Source of the DNA: Symsagittifera roscoffensis
Lineage: Eukaryota > Xenacoelomorpha > Acoela > Convolutidae
Length of the DNA stretch: 64,000 nt
Assembly: GCF_963678635.1 (NCBI RefSeq)
Contig: NC_087065.1
Coordinates: 73,977,345 to 74,041,344 of the forward strand
Direction of reading: 5' to 3'
Positions 53,852-64,000 of the stretch are shown here, piece by piece (positions within the stretch are counted from its first letter, which is position 1; each line of letters opens with the position of its first letter). Below the pieces are notes generated by a model. It had not been told where the DNA came from and searched no databases. It saw only the letters and a list, made by a program, of their open reading frames with translations. A program made the position numbers and the translations under genes.

Positions 53852-54709
53852 GTGGGCCAAGGGGGAAACAGTCACGGCGATTCGGATTGTAGGGATGCAC
53901 CGAATACAGAGCCCTTAAAAGGGAGCGATGATACTCAGGCGGGGCACTCAAGGGATGCTATGGCAATGGCCACAGCCTTTGAACCCCTAAACAGGTCTTT
54001 CGAGACATTCCTGACGAGGTTATCTAGAACCAATGAACGCAGTGAAAAGTCCAGAAGAGTCTTTAAGAAACCAAGATGCTACAAAGACGAATATGACGGC
54101 TGCATTGACACCTGGATAGAGGCGATGAAACTGCATTTTGAGGAAGAAGATCTGTCAGAAAGGCTAGAGTGCAGTGCGCTCACCAGTAACTTGGAAGGGA
54201 CATTCCTAAACTGTGTGATGGCCAAAAAGCAATATCAGCGGGATACTGCTGAGAAAATCTTTAAAATCTTGTTAAATTGTTTTGGCTCAGGGACGCAGGG
54301 ACACCAAGCAAGGATGCGCTTCGAGAAAAGGAGGCAACGAGAAGATGAGACGATAGAAAAGTTTCTAGACGATTTGGAGATGCTTAGAAGGCGTAGTCAA
54401 CCGGACCATTCGAACAGGAGGATGAACCTGGCGGTAGCCTCAAAAATCATCAATGGTGTGAAGAATGATGAAATTCGTACAATGTTAGCAACACATTACA
54501 CACCACTATCAACCAATGCGCCAACACCAACACCAGAGGAGTTGAGGCTCAAGTCAAAAGAATATGTTTTCATGAACCCTCCATCGCGATCTGGATATTA
54601 CAAGAACAGTTATGGCAATTTAAGAACGGTCCAGCAAACCAGGGGAACAACTGGTAGAAACCGAGGTACGATATGGACAAGAGACGCTCTTGTGCAAATT
54701 GCAGTTTGA
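53852..54709 (+). pseudogene. Gag capsid
   Basis: 285 codons homologous to the minus-copy capsid: FEPLNRSFETFLTRLSR, CIDTWIEAMKLHFEE, ECSALTSNLEGTF and FEKRRQREDETIEKFLDDLE. The frame is lost just before the first zinc knuckle, where the other copy reads through KRRLCANC. Confidence 0.9.
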
Positions 54710-56532
54710 CGGACCATCACGTGTCAGCGTGCCCAACTTATAAATAGGGCATGAAAGCAATAGGCTTTAGCCTCGAGGACGAAGATGCGTCAGAATTCAA
54801 TCATGAAAATTTCATGAGAAGAGTAATTGCGAAATTCGGCCCGAGGTGTTTCTTTTGCTACTTGGAAGGTCATTTTAAATCGGATTGTCCGCAATTCTGG
54901 GATGCTGTAGCAGAGATCAAGCATCCAAGGCACGAGGAAGGTTTATCGGGAGTGAAAGCCAGCAAGGCCCGCCTATTGAGTGAAACGGAGGCGCGCAGAA
55001 AAGAAAAACAGCAAGAGCTGGTAACGAAGAAAATGCGAGCGATAACAGAAGAGACACGTGAACCGGAACCGGTGACCGCGGCGGATGAATTCAAGATTGA
55101 TTATAGGGCAGCCGCGAGGGATGCTCTAAATAGAGTGCAGCAGGAACTAGTAACGAAAGACATCGAGCAAAAAACGAAGCTGGAACTGGAAAATGAAAAA
55201 CTACAGGAGAAGCTGAATACCTTCGAGGCAACAGAGATCGAAGAAACGAAGGCACCAAGTAGTTTGAGCATAAAACTTAATATGATCTCTGGGCAGAGGT
55301 TCGGTATCGTGCCACAAGGAAGCAAAATACAGTCAAAAATCTCGGTAGCGGGACACCAGGTAATCAGAAATCTGAGTGAACCGTCAGAGTTCACTTTGAT
55401 GCATTTGGATACATATGCAGATTATCTAAGGCAGGTGGAGCCACGCATTGAATCGAGAGTAGTGCGAGCACTACTAACAACGGTTGGCCCTCGCATAAAG
55501 AAGGTTCATGGGCGCTACGTGGAAGTCTATGGACCGTATCAGGTGATGCTGAACGTAGATTGAATTAGTATCTACACTAGGACATATGTGACAACAGACA
55601 GTGACCAAATAGGGCAGATCTATCTGGGCGAAGAAGAACTCAAAGTCCGCAGGATAGGCCATGACGACATGATGGAGCAAGACGCAGTACACATTGGATA
55701 CAAAGCAGATGTGACTGCACATCTGCTCGACACCAACGGAAAGAAAATCGGAGTCACAGGGCTTCTGGACACTGGAGTGGTAGTGAGTGTGATGCCGATA
55801 TAGACTTGGGAAAAAATGGGCTTCACGAGTGAAGATCTAATTCCGACGAATCTCAAACTGGCTGCAGCCAATCGAGGAGCAATTTACGTAGCCGGAAGAA
55901 CACCAAAAACGGTCCTCCACATGGGAGGACGGGATCTTTGGATGAGCTTCCTGGTGGTAGAGAATTTGGGCGACGCCGACCAATTCATCTTGGGCAGAGA
56001 TATCGTCAGGAATTTTGACGTGATGATTGACTTGAACAACGGTCTAATAAGGATTAGGAACCCGGATCGGAAGTATGTTAAAAAACCAATTATCAGAATA
56101 ATAACAGACGAAAACATGGTACCAATTTTTTTAGACAGAAAAGTAAAACTACAGCCGGGACCAGCAGTAGTAGCAATTTTTAGAATGAGAAATTTGAATT
56201 TGTTAAGCGATAATAAACAGGCTTGTTTGGTACCGAATCCAAATAGTCAAAGCTCAGTGTTTTTAGGCAGGAGCTTCTCGGTAACGCGAAACGGACTGTG
56301 TGTCAGGGTGTTATTGAACACACTGGACACCACGGTTTCAATCCAGCATGGAAAGAAGCTTGGTTTTGCTTTGCCGATGAGGACCGACTATGAAGAGACA
56401 CAAAACTTGAAGAAATTTAGTGTGAAAGACTGTCCTTATCATGCCAATAAAGATAAAATTTTAAAAAGGATTAATGAATTAAAATCTATTCATAAATTGT
56501 TTTCAATAAAGTCCGACACGAACGACGGCTAA
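54688..56532 (+). pseudogene. Two zinc knuckles and protease, one frame with four stops
   Basis: A single frame with the first CCHC knuckle at 54691-54732 (CANCSLTDHHVSAC), the second (CFFCYLEGHFKSDC) near 54850, and a retropepsin with LLDTGVVVSVMP near 55765 followed by FILGRDI. It is interrupted by TAG 54745, TGA 55561 and TAG 55801 and ends at TAA 56530. The minus copy has sense codons at each of these sites, so they are private mutations. Confidence 0.9.
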
Positions 56533-56768
56533 TCGAGCTGCTCGAATTTTCCGGAACGCCCCTCATCATATGAACTAGAGTCTGACAAACCGGTTTTGCC
56601 AGAGATAGAACACTTAAAAGGGAAAATAGGCAAGAGAGATTTCGAGCTACTACGGGAGGTTTTAAATCGGAACGCGAAATCGAACTTGAGGAAGGCGCCG
56701 TTCCCCATAGGGAAGGCGCAGGACGAATTACGCCACATAAATCGGAAGCGTGCCGAGCGGAAATAGAA

Positions 56769-58325
56769 ATGTTGCTCGAATACGACATGATACAACCCTC
56801 GAAATTGCCATGGGCTTGCGGGGTAGTAATGGCGAAAAAAAAGGGGCAGCTTAGATTTTTTTGCGACTTTCGCTACTTGAACGCGGTAACGATAAAAGAT
56901 GCGTGCCCGATACCGCGAATAGACGTGAGCCTCTGTAAATTTGGTGATGCCAAGTTCACCGCATTGGAATTGGGTTCTGCCTTCTGTCAGGTCTCTCTGC
57001 GGAAGAAGGATAGAGAAAAGACAGGATTCGCGCGTGAGTTGGGGTTGTACCAGTGGAAGAGGACGCCCTTCGTCTTGTGCAACGCAACGGCCACTTTTCA
57101 AAGTCTGATGGCTCAAGCTTTGACCAGAGTGACAAAGAAGTACGGGAATCTTAATATGTGTTAAGTGGATGACGTATTCATAGCAACACCGACCCTGGAA
57201 GACCACATTGATCGGCTCGATGAGGTCTTTGGATGCATGAAAAGAGCAGGCTTGAAATGCAAACCATCGAAATGTGAAACCCTGAGGGATTCGATCAAGT
57301 ACCTAGGAAGAATGGTGGACAGGGATGGTGTGAGGCCGGACCCGGAAGCAGTGGAAGCGGTGTTGACTTGCAAGGCTCCCAGAACGGACACACAGCTCAT
57401 GAGCTTCCTAGGGTTTGCCAACTACTACCGTGAGATTATAAAAGGATATGCAGACAAGGCGTATCCGATGCAGAAGCTGATGCGCAACAAAGGGAAAAAG
57501 TTCGAATGGAGCGATGAAGCTCAAACGGCCTTTGAGAACATAAAGCGGGAACTGTGCGAAGCGCCAGTGCTAGGCATGCCCACTGAAAAGGGCATGTATG
57601 CTCTTGACACAGACGCATCAGTAGTAGCCATCTCGGGAATACTGCATCAGGAGAAAGAATGGAATGGGAGAACCGTTCTCCGTCCCATAGCATATGGCAG
57701 TAAGGTGTTAAGTGACACTGAGATGAAATATGGTGCACCAAAAGCAGAAATGTTTGCAGTAGTCAGATTTGTGGAAAAGTACCGCATATACTTGGGGAGC
57801 GCTCCCTTTAAGTTACGCGTGGACAACAGGGCGTTATCCTGGTTGAAGACATACTCGATGGATCAGAGTTATATTGGTAGGTGGATAGTAAGATTAGATG
57901 GCTACCACATGATAATCGAGCACAGGATGCGTGACAAATACCAGAATGCTGACAACCTCAGCAAGAAAACCGAGTTCTATGAAAGACTGGAACAGAAGCA
58001 GGCCAATCAGGCAAAAATAAAGGAAGGATTCTCGTTTCTGGACAAAGAAACTTTTGAAGCGCTTCCCTTGACGAGATGGTTGGACAAGTCTGGACATCCA
58101 ATTCCAGGACATCCTGAGTTACCTGTAAAGAAAGCAGCCGAGATAAAGATCCTATCCAAGAAGGACCCGGTGCCCTTGGATCTGTTGCTGCGCTCAAACC
58201 TGGTCCAGCGGGAACTCTCTCGCATGAACATTAACAGCCTCTCATTATTGGATAAAATGGTGCAGGTCACACCGCAAGTGATGCGGATGCTGGGTGGATT
58301 GTTAGAAAGAGAAGTGACCAGATAA
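56769..58325 (+). pseudogene. RT and RNase H, first unit
   Basis: RT blocks: KKKGQLRFFCDFRYLNAVT, YPIPRID-like PIPRIDVSL, TALELGSAFCQV (the catalytic Asp is Glu here) and FVLCNATATFQ. The YVDD box reads stop-VDD because TAC became TAA (57162-57164). RNase H follows with LDTDASVVAI, KAEMFAV and RVDNRALSW. A deletion upstream (about 56640-56700) removes part of the protease-RT spacer. Polymerase activity is excluded. Confidence 0.92.
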
Positions 58326-58459
58326 GAATCCGAGTGGGCAGCAGCAGTGGCATCACTGACAGTCAGTGAGAAGGTGAATGAAGATCATGCCGTCCAGACG
58401 ACATTACAAGGAGAACGAGAGGGATTGTAGGACAGCAACTAGTATCCTCAATACCACAC

Positions 58460-59330
58460 GAGATTTTAACCAGTAGATCTTACGGACGGAAACAACAGGG
58501 GAATGATACGCGAAAGAAAACCTTTACCTTTGTGGACCAGGATAAAGAAGGTGAAAAGGTTGAACGAAACCTGGTGCAAGATTGTTTGTCCGGGGAGACG
58601 AACGGTGAGAAGAGCCGGCGATTTCAAGATCAACACTTGGGACAAGGCAGTTTGTCCGGGGAGTCTGACGTAGATGAGAAAGTTCCTGATGAGCAGCAGC
58701 AGGACCTGGAGAACAAAGTTTTGTCCGGAGAGTTCAGATGGATGCAAAGAAAGCACGGAACTGACCCAGGAGATGGTGCAGACTCCGTCGCAGACTCTTC
58801 AACAGATGACAATTCCCGAAACTCAGGAATTGACACCTACTCAGACAGGAACTCGAGCTCAGGATCGGAACTGTCAGAAATAGCGATCCACATACTACTA
58901 GTGGAAACTCGAGCAAGGGATCTGGATAGAGAGGTAACCCTGGACACTGACAGTGATCGCTACCTCATACCAGGTGAAAGAGTCTTTGATAACGCAGCGG
59001 CTGATATGGAAACAATAGCGGTATCGAAACGTTCGATGAGTCTGTTGCCACAAAAAGAGGTAGTCAGGACTGATCTTCAGCCATTCGAACAGGAATTACA
59101 GCCATTGGCAAAGATTTGGTGCGTTAAGATGGAAGAAGATACGCATCAGCCCAATGAGCTGAACAGTCAGATGAGGGTCATGAAGACGTACTTGAAGGCG
59201 AGATACAGACTCTCGAATCTTCTAAGAGCGCAAAGAAATGACCGCATGACAAGCAACCTGAAAAGGTGGATCGAAAATGGTTCTCCGGAAAAAGGAGACC
59301 GCGAGGAAGATAGTTACCGCATTCTGAGAC
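58460..59330 (+). pseudogene. LSGES linker, first unit
   Basis: Acidic linker in the -1 frame relative to RNase H, with repeats CLSGET, SLSGESD and VLSGEF, then SELSEIAIHILLVETR and KIWCVKMEED, as in the minus copy. It is cut at the duplication junction before the integrase zinc region. Confidence 0.85.
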
Positions 59331-59393
59331 AGTCTGATGGCTCAAGCTTTGACCAGAGTGACAAAGAAGTACGGGAATCTTAAGATGTGTTAA

Positions 59394-60554
59394 GTGGATG
59401 ACGTATTCATAGCAACACCGACCCTGGAAGACCACATTGATCGGCTCGATGAGGTCGTTGGATGCATGAAAAGAGCAGGCTTGAAATGCAAACCATCGAA
59501 ATGTGAAATCCTGAGGGATTCGATCAAGTACCTAGGAAGAATGGTGAACAGAGATGGTGTGAGGCCGGACCCGGAAGCAGTGGAAGCGGTGTTGACTTGC
59601 AAGGCTCCCAGAACGGACACACAGCTCATGAGCTTCCTAGGGTTTGCCAACTACTACCGTGAGTTCATAAAAAGATATGCAGACAAGGTGTATCCGATGC
59701 AGAAGCTGATGCGCAACAAAGGGAAAAAGTTCGAATGGAGCGATGAAGCTCAAACGGCCTTTGAGAACATAACGCGGGAACTGTGCGAAGCGCCAGTGCT
59801 AGGCATGCCCACTGAAAAGGGCATGTATGTTCTTGACACAGACGCATCAGTAGTAGCCATCTCGGGAATACTGCATCAGGAGAAAGAATGGAATGGGAGA
59901 ACCGTTCTCCGTCCCATAGCATATGGCAGTAAGGTGTTAAGTGACACTGAGATGAAATATGGTGCACCAAAAGCAGAAATGTTTGCAGTAGTCACATTTG
60001 TGGAAAAGTACCGCACATACTTGGGGAGCGCTCCCTTTAAGTTACGCGTGGACAACAGGGCGTTATCCTGGTTGAAGACATACTCGAGGGATCAGAGTTA
60101 TATTGGTAGGTGGATTGTATGATTAGATGGCTACCACATGATAATCGAGCACAGGATGCGTGACAAACACCAGAATGCTTACAACCTCAGCAAGAAAACC
60201 GAGTTCTATGAAAGACTGGAACAGAAGCAGGCCAATCAGGCAAAAATAAAGGAAGGATTCTCGTTTCTGGACAAAGAAACTTTTGAAGCGCTTCCCTTGA
60301 CGAGATGGTTGGACAAGTCTGGACATCCAATTCCAGGACATCCTGAGTTACCTGTAAAGAAAGCAGCCGAGATAAAGATCCTATCCAAGAAGGACCCGGT
60401 GCCCTTGGATCTGTTGCTGCGCTCAAACCTGGTCCAGCGGGAACTCTCTCGCATGAACATTAACAGCCTCTCATTATTGGATAAAATGGTGCAGGTCACA
60501 CCGCAAGTGATGCGGATGCTGGGTGGATTGTTAGAAAGAGAAGTGACCAGATAA
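59394..60554 (+). pseudogene. RT end and RNase H, duplicated unit
   Basis: Second copy of VDD to RNase H. It has its own TGA at 60121-60123 after WIV (sense in the first unit), then continues in frame to TAA at 60552. Substitutions against the first unit are spread along its length. Confidence 0.9.
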
Positions 60555-60688
60555 GAATCCGAGTGGGCAGCAGCAGTGGCATCACTGACAGTCAGTGAGA
60601 AGGTGAATGAAGATCATGCCGTCCAGACGACATTACAAGGAGAACGAGAGGGATTGTAGGACAGCAACTAGTATCCTCAATACCACAC

Positions 60689-62065
60689 GAGATTTTAACC
60701 AGTAGATCTTACGGACGGAAACAACAGGGGAACGATACGCGAAAGAAAACCTTTACCTTTGTGGACCAGGATAAAGAAGGTGAAAAGGTTGAACGAAACC
60801 TGGTGCAAGATTGTTTGTCCGGGGAGACGAACGGTGAGAAGAGCCGGCGATTTCAAGATCAACACTTGGGACAAGGCAGTTTGTCCGGGGAGTCTGACGT
60901 AGATGAGAAAGTTCCTGATGAGCAGCAGCAGGACCTGGAGAACAAAGTTTTGTCCGGAGAGTTCAGATGGATGCAAAGAAAGCACGGAACTGACCCAGGA
61001 GATGGTGCAGACTCCGTCGCAGACTCTTCAACAGATGACAATTCCCGAAACTCAGGAATTGACACCTACTCAGACAGGAACTCGAGCTCAGGATCGGAAC
61101 TGTCAGAAATAGCGATCCACACACTACTAGTGGAAACTCGAGCAAGGGATCTGGATAGAGAGGTATACCTGGACCGTGACAGTGATCGCTACCTCATACC
61201 AGGTGAAAGAGTCTTTGATAACGCAGCGGCTGATATGGAAACAATAGCGGTATCGAAACGTTCGATGAGTCTGTTGCCACAAAAAGAGGTAGTCAGGACT
61301 GATCTTCAGCCATTCGAACAGGAATTACAGCCATTGGCAAAGATTTGGTGCGTTAAGATGGAAGAAGATACGCATCAGCCCAATGAGCTGAACAGTCAGA
61401 TGAGGGTCATGAAGACGTACTCGAAGGCGAGATACAGACTCTCGAATCTTCTAAGAGCGCAGAGAAATGACCGCATGACAAGCAACCTGAAAAGGTGGAT
61501 CGAAAATTGTTCTCCAGAAAAAGGAGACCGCGAGGAAGACAATTACCGCATTCTGAGACAGTATTTTATGCAGAAAGAGGGAAGTTTATACTTGAATAAG
61601 GACGGGATTGTGGCTTGCAAGAGAAGAGATGAAGACAAAGTCCTATACAAGTATAACGCGATAGTGTTGCCGCAACTCTATCAGACAGAACTCTTATTCA
61701 GGTCGCATGATCAGATGGGCCATCAGGGGATCGACAAAGTGTATCAGAGGATCCTGAAGCGCTTTGAGCGGCCTGGAATGAAAAAAGCATGCGAGAAGTG
61801 GGTAACAGCATGCATGTCATGCCAACAGGTCAAGGATCCAAGGAAATTGCAATTTCCCTTACAATCGATCGAGTCGTCTGGTTTCAATGAGGTGGTGCAG
61901 ATAGATCACCAAAAGATATGCATGACAGACAATGGTTATAATCAGGTGCTGGTCATGATAGATCATTTTACGAAGTATGCAGAGGCCGTGCCCATAACTG
62001 TCTCGGCGGAAGAGACATGCGACCACCTGATCAATACGTGGATAGCGAGACATGGTTTCCGATGA
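60689..62065 (+). pseudogene. LSGES linker and integrase N-terminus/core
   Basis: The intact linker-integrase frame, beginning after the duplicated RNase H. The zinc region is complete (HDQMGH ... CMSC), unlike the minus copy. The first catalytic Asp lies in EVVQIDHQK and VMIDHFTKYAEAV follows. A frameshift at about 62055 (IARHG) sends it to a stop; the core continues in the next frame. Confidence 0.92.
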
Positions 62066-62724
62066 CGTTTCAATGGGATAACGGAACAGCTTTCGTGGGA
62101 GAAATTACAAAAGAGCTAATGCGACGTTCGCAGGTGGCTCAGGCTCACTCCACAACATACCATCCTCAGACGAATGGCTTAGTGGAAAGGCAAAATAGAA
62201 CGTTAGTGTCGATGCTGAGGGTATATTGTTCCCGGTACATGACCGATTGGGACAGATATCGTCCACAGGTGATGGGAGCTTACAATAGCACGCAACAGTC
62301 CACCACCAGAGTTAGTCCATATATGATGCTAACCGGGCACGAGAAGTCTTTGCCCTTGATTTTCTTCTACCCAGAGTATGAGGGTAAGAAGACGTCACCA
62401 CAGGTCTATGGAAGGGATGTAATAAGACGTCAGCAGTAGTTAAACGACTTATGGAGACAAAATACTCAGCAGGCACAGGCAAAGCAGAGAAAAAGATTTG
62501 ACAAGAAAGCAGCTGGTGCAAAAGCTTATTCGGTAGGGGACTACGTATGGGTATTTCAGAACGTCATACCACCGAAAAGAACAAAAAAGCTCCTTAAAAA
62601 GTGGAGGGGACCCTTCATGATTACGGAGGTGCACCAGGAGGGACGCTTCTATAGACTGAGTACTGGCCGAGCCGCTCATTACGAAAACTTTAAGCCACAC
62701 AATCCATCGACAGAAGACTGGTGA
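62050..62724 (+). pseudogene. Integrase catalytic core end and C-terminal GPF module
   Basis: Continues with FQWDNGTAFVGE (second Asp), STTYHPQTNGLVERQNRT (Glu) and VSPYMMLTGHE. An in-frame TAG at 62437-62439 precedes DYVWVFQN and KWRGPFMITEVH, the GPY/F module of Ty3/gypsy integrases, ending NFKPHNP and TGA at 62722-62724. There is no chromodomain. Confidence 0.92.
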
Positions 62725-62737
62725 GGGGGATTATCTA

Positions 62738-64000
62738 ATGATGGACCCTGCTTGTGAGGTCAACGAGAAGCGCATCAGGGAAAAGAACGATGGAAATGAA
62801 GTCATAGAGGAAGGAACAAGTACACCCCTGGACCTGGATCCAAATGAGGTGATTGAAGCAGACGATGAAACTTTACCCTATGCAGAAGAGGGCTGGCAAG
62901 ACCCTGAACAAAGGGAGGTTCCCAAGAACTTGGAACCGGATCTTCCGTATACGATACAGACTCGACAGAATGACAAGACAAGACCCAGAAAAAGATATAA
63001 CCCTTGCGGCGACGATTTTTTAGCGGACAGGATAGACTTAAAGACGACAGGGGAAGAACTAGTGGGTCTAGAAGAAATAACTGTGTCATAGGACATTGAC
63101 ATAATCGATGATCACGACGAGGAGTGGGTCGATGACCGGTCCAAGCCCGAGGTAGAATTCGACGACGAGCAACAGCAGTCATATGAACAAGACTTGAAGA
63201 ATTTACGTGTCTTGGAATGGCTGAACCAAATGACGTCGGACCCAAAGGAGACCAGTGTTACGATTCAAGATGTAGATCGTGGAAGCATGAAATACATGAA
63301 GACCGAAAGAGATGATCCTTCCTGGGCTGACCAGGATGGGCAACTACTCATTCCGGCTTCCAACCTCGACTTGATAACCGGTGTGCGATCGACAGGGACG
63401 TCGATGGATATGTTTGCCCAAGGAGTGGGGGTAGCACTTACCCACACTGAAAATTTATTAATAAAAAAATTAAGAATAGCAAGAGAGACAGGGGATTTAG
63501 AAGCAGAAACAAGCGAAGAACCAAAGAAACCTGACATAGGGAGGGTAGTTGAGCCATATTTTAACTTACCAAATGAATATTCTAGTAGCATAGTACTAAC
63601 AGACAGCGATTTCATACTCACAAATAGAACATGTGCGATAGCAATCACAGCAGACATAAGTTTTAGGACAGCGTTAGCAGCGGATTTTAAGAGAGATTAT
63701 AAAAACATAGAATTCCTTTGGAAGCAAAGACCAGGAATAGGGGGCGTAGCAGCCTTGCCTCCGGCGGCGTCACAGATAACGGAAAAATACCTATGTTTCT
63801 TAGTGACACGGGCGACGGAGAAGCGGCACGTAGACCCGGAAAACCTAGTCTTGTCCTTGACAAGATTGAGAGATTTCCTCGTGGAAAGGGATGTGAAGGA
63901 GCTTTCGCTTCCAGTGTACGATCCGAACAGAGGACGACTGCATCCTCAGGAATTGTACGCGCTCATACACGTAATCTTCTCTGATACAAGTATACTTACA
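62738..64000 (+). pseudogene. ORF3, macrodomain protein, runs off the window
   Basis: Starts at ATG 62738, 13 nt after the integrase stop and in another frame, so it is a separate ORF. One TAG (63089-63091) interrupts it; the frame is then open to the window end. The first 280 residues are acidic and unrecognised. From about 63600 comes an OARD1/TARG1-like macrodomain: TCAIAITADISFRTALAADF, YLCFLVTRAT, LRDFLVERDVKELSLPVYD and VIFSDTSI. This part is about 70% or more identical by eye to the minus copy, despite decay elsewhere. It sits where errantivirus-like elements keep env. Confidence 0.8.

Larger units (their letters stand above)
57102..61559 (+). repeat. 2229-bp tandem duplication inside pol
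   Basis: 57102-59330 is repeated as 59331-61559 with about 1.3% differences counted by eye. The unit runs from RT block 4 through RNase H and most of the linker. The length, 2229 nt, is exactly 743 codons. A 3-bp AGT is shared at both boundaries. Both units carry the same TAA in place of the YVDD tyrosine, so that mutation came first. Confidence 0.93.
48751..64000 (+). mobile_element. Second Ty3/gypsy element of the same family, plus strand, truncated by the window
   Basis: A diverged homologue of the minus-strand element, head-to-head with it: LTR remnant, leader, gag, protease, RT, RNase H, LSGES linker, integrase with GPF module, and ORF3 with macrodomain. It carries many stops and frameshifts and a 2229-bp tandem duplication. 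Whether it also has the SGNH/ORF-C module cannot be seen because the window ends inside ORF3. Confidence 0.88.

Overview
This is a metazoan nuclear window, most likely from an invertebrate; I cannot name the taxon. The left third is AT-rich and holds one intron-rich gene. The right two thirds are packed with large LTR retroelements of higher GC. Nothing bacterial is present.

Region 1 (1-4370) is the 3' flank of the gene and carries a dispersed repeat family. Region 2 (4371-19947, minus strand) is a complete 14-exon gene for a SECIS-binding protein 2 homologue (SECISBP2/SBP2). I reconstructed it from splice sites: every junction is GT-AG, every phase matches, and the coding length is 4005 nt (1334 residues plus stop). 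It contains the SID motif, the L7Ae RNA-binding domain and a 21-nt microexon. Its introns hold copies of at least three repeat families and a tRNA-like (SINE-type) sequence. Region 3 (19948-23241) is upstream flank with a non-autonomous hAT-type MITE at 22659-23043.

Region 4 (23242-48750) is a giant Ty3/gypsy-type element on the minus strand, about 25.5 kb long, bounded by two 2.1-kb direct repeats that behave as LTRs (TG...CA type, about 1% different by eye). Reading leftwards it has a 5' LTR, a structured 2.75-kb leader, gag with two separated zinc knuckles, protease, RT, RNase H, a linker with LSGES repeats and an integrase core. These are followed by an ORF with an OARD1-like macrodomain and then a module unexpected in an LTR element: an SGNH/GDSL hydrolase ORF with a coiled coil, a second SGNH-like ORF lacking the nucleophile, and a very long unrecognised ORF. 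A polypurine tract and the 3' LTR close it. The copy is broken by in-frame stops (mostly TAG), frameshifts and a roughly 0.9-kb deletion at the integrase/ORF3 junction.

Region 5 (48751-64000) is a second, diverged member of the same family on the plus strand, head-to-head with the first. It has a truncated 5' LTR, a structured leader, decayed gag-pol, a 2229-bp in-frame tandem duplication of RT-RNase H-linker, an integrase with its GPF module, and the macrodomain ORF, which runs off the window.

Within the retroelement family, gag packages RNA, pol copies and integrates it, and the macrodomain and SGNH proteins are accessory proteins of unknown role. The main novelty candidate is this accessory cargo: a macrodomain ORF conserved in both copies, with an SGNH/giant-ORF module downstream in the complete one.
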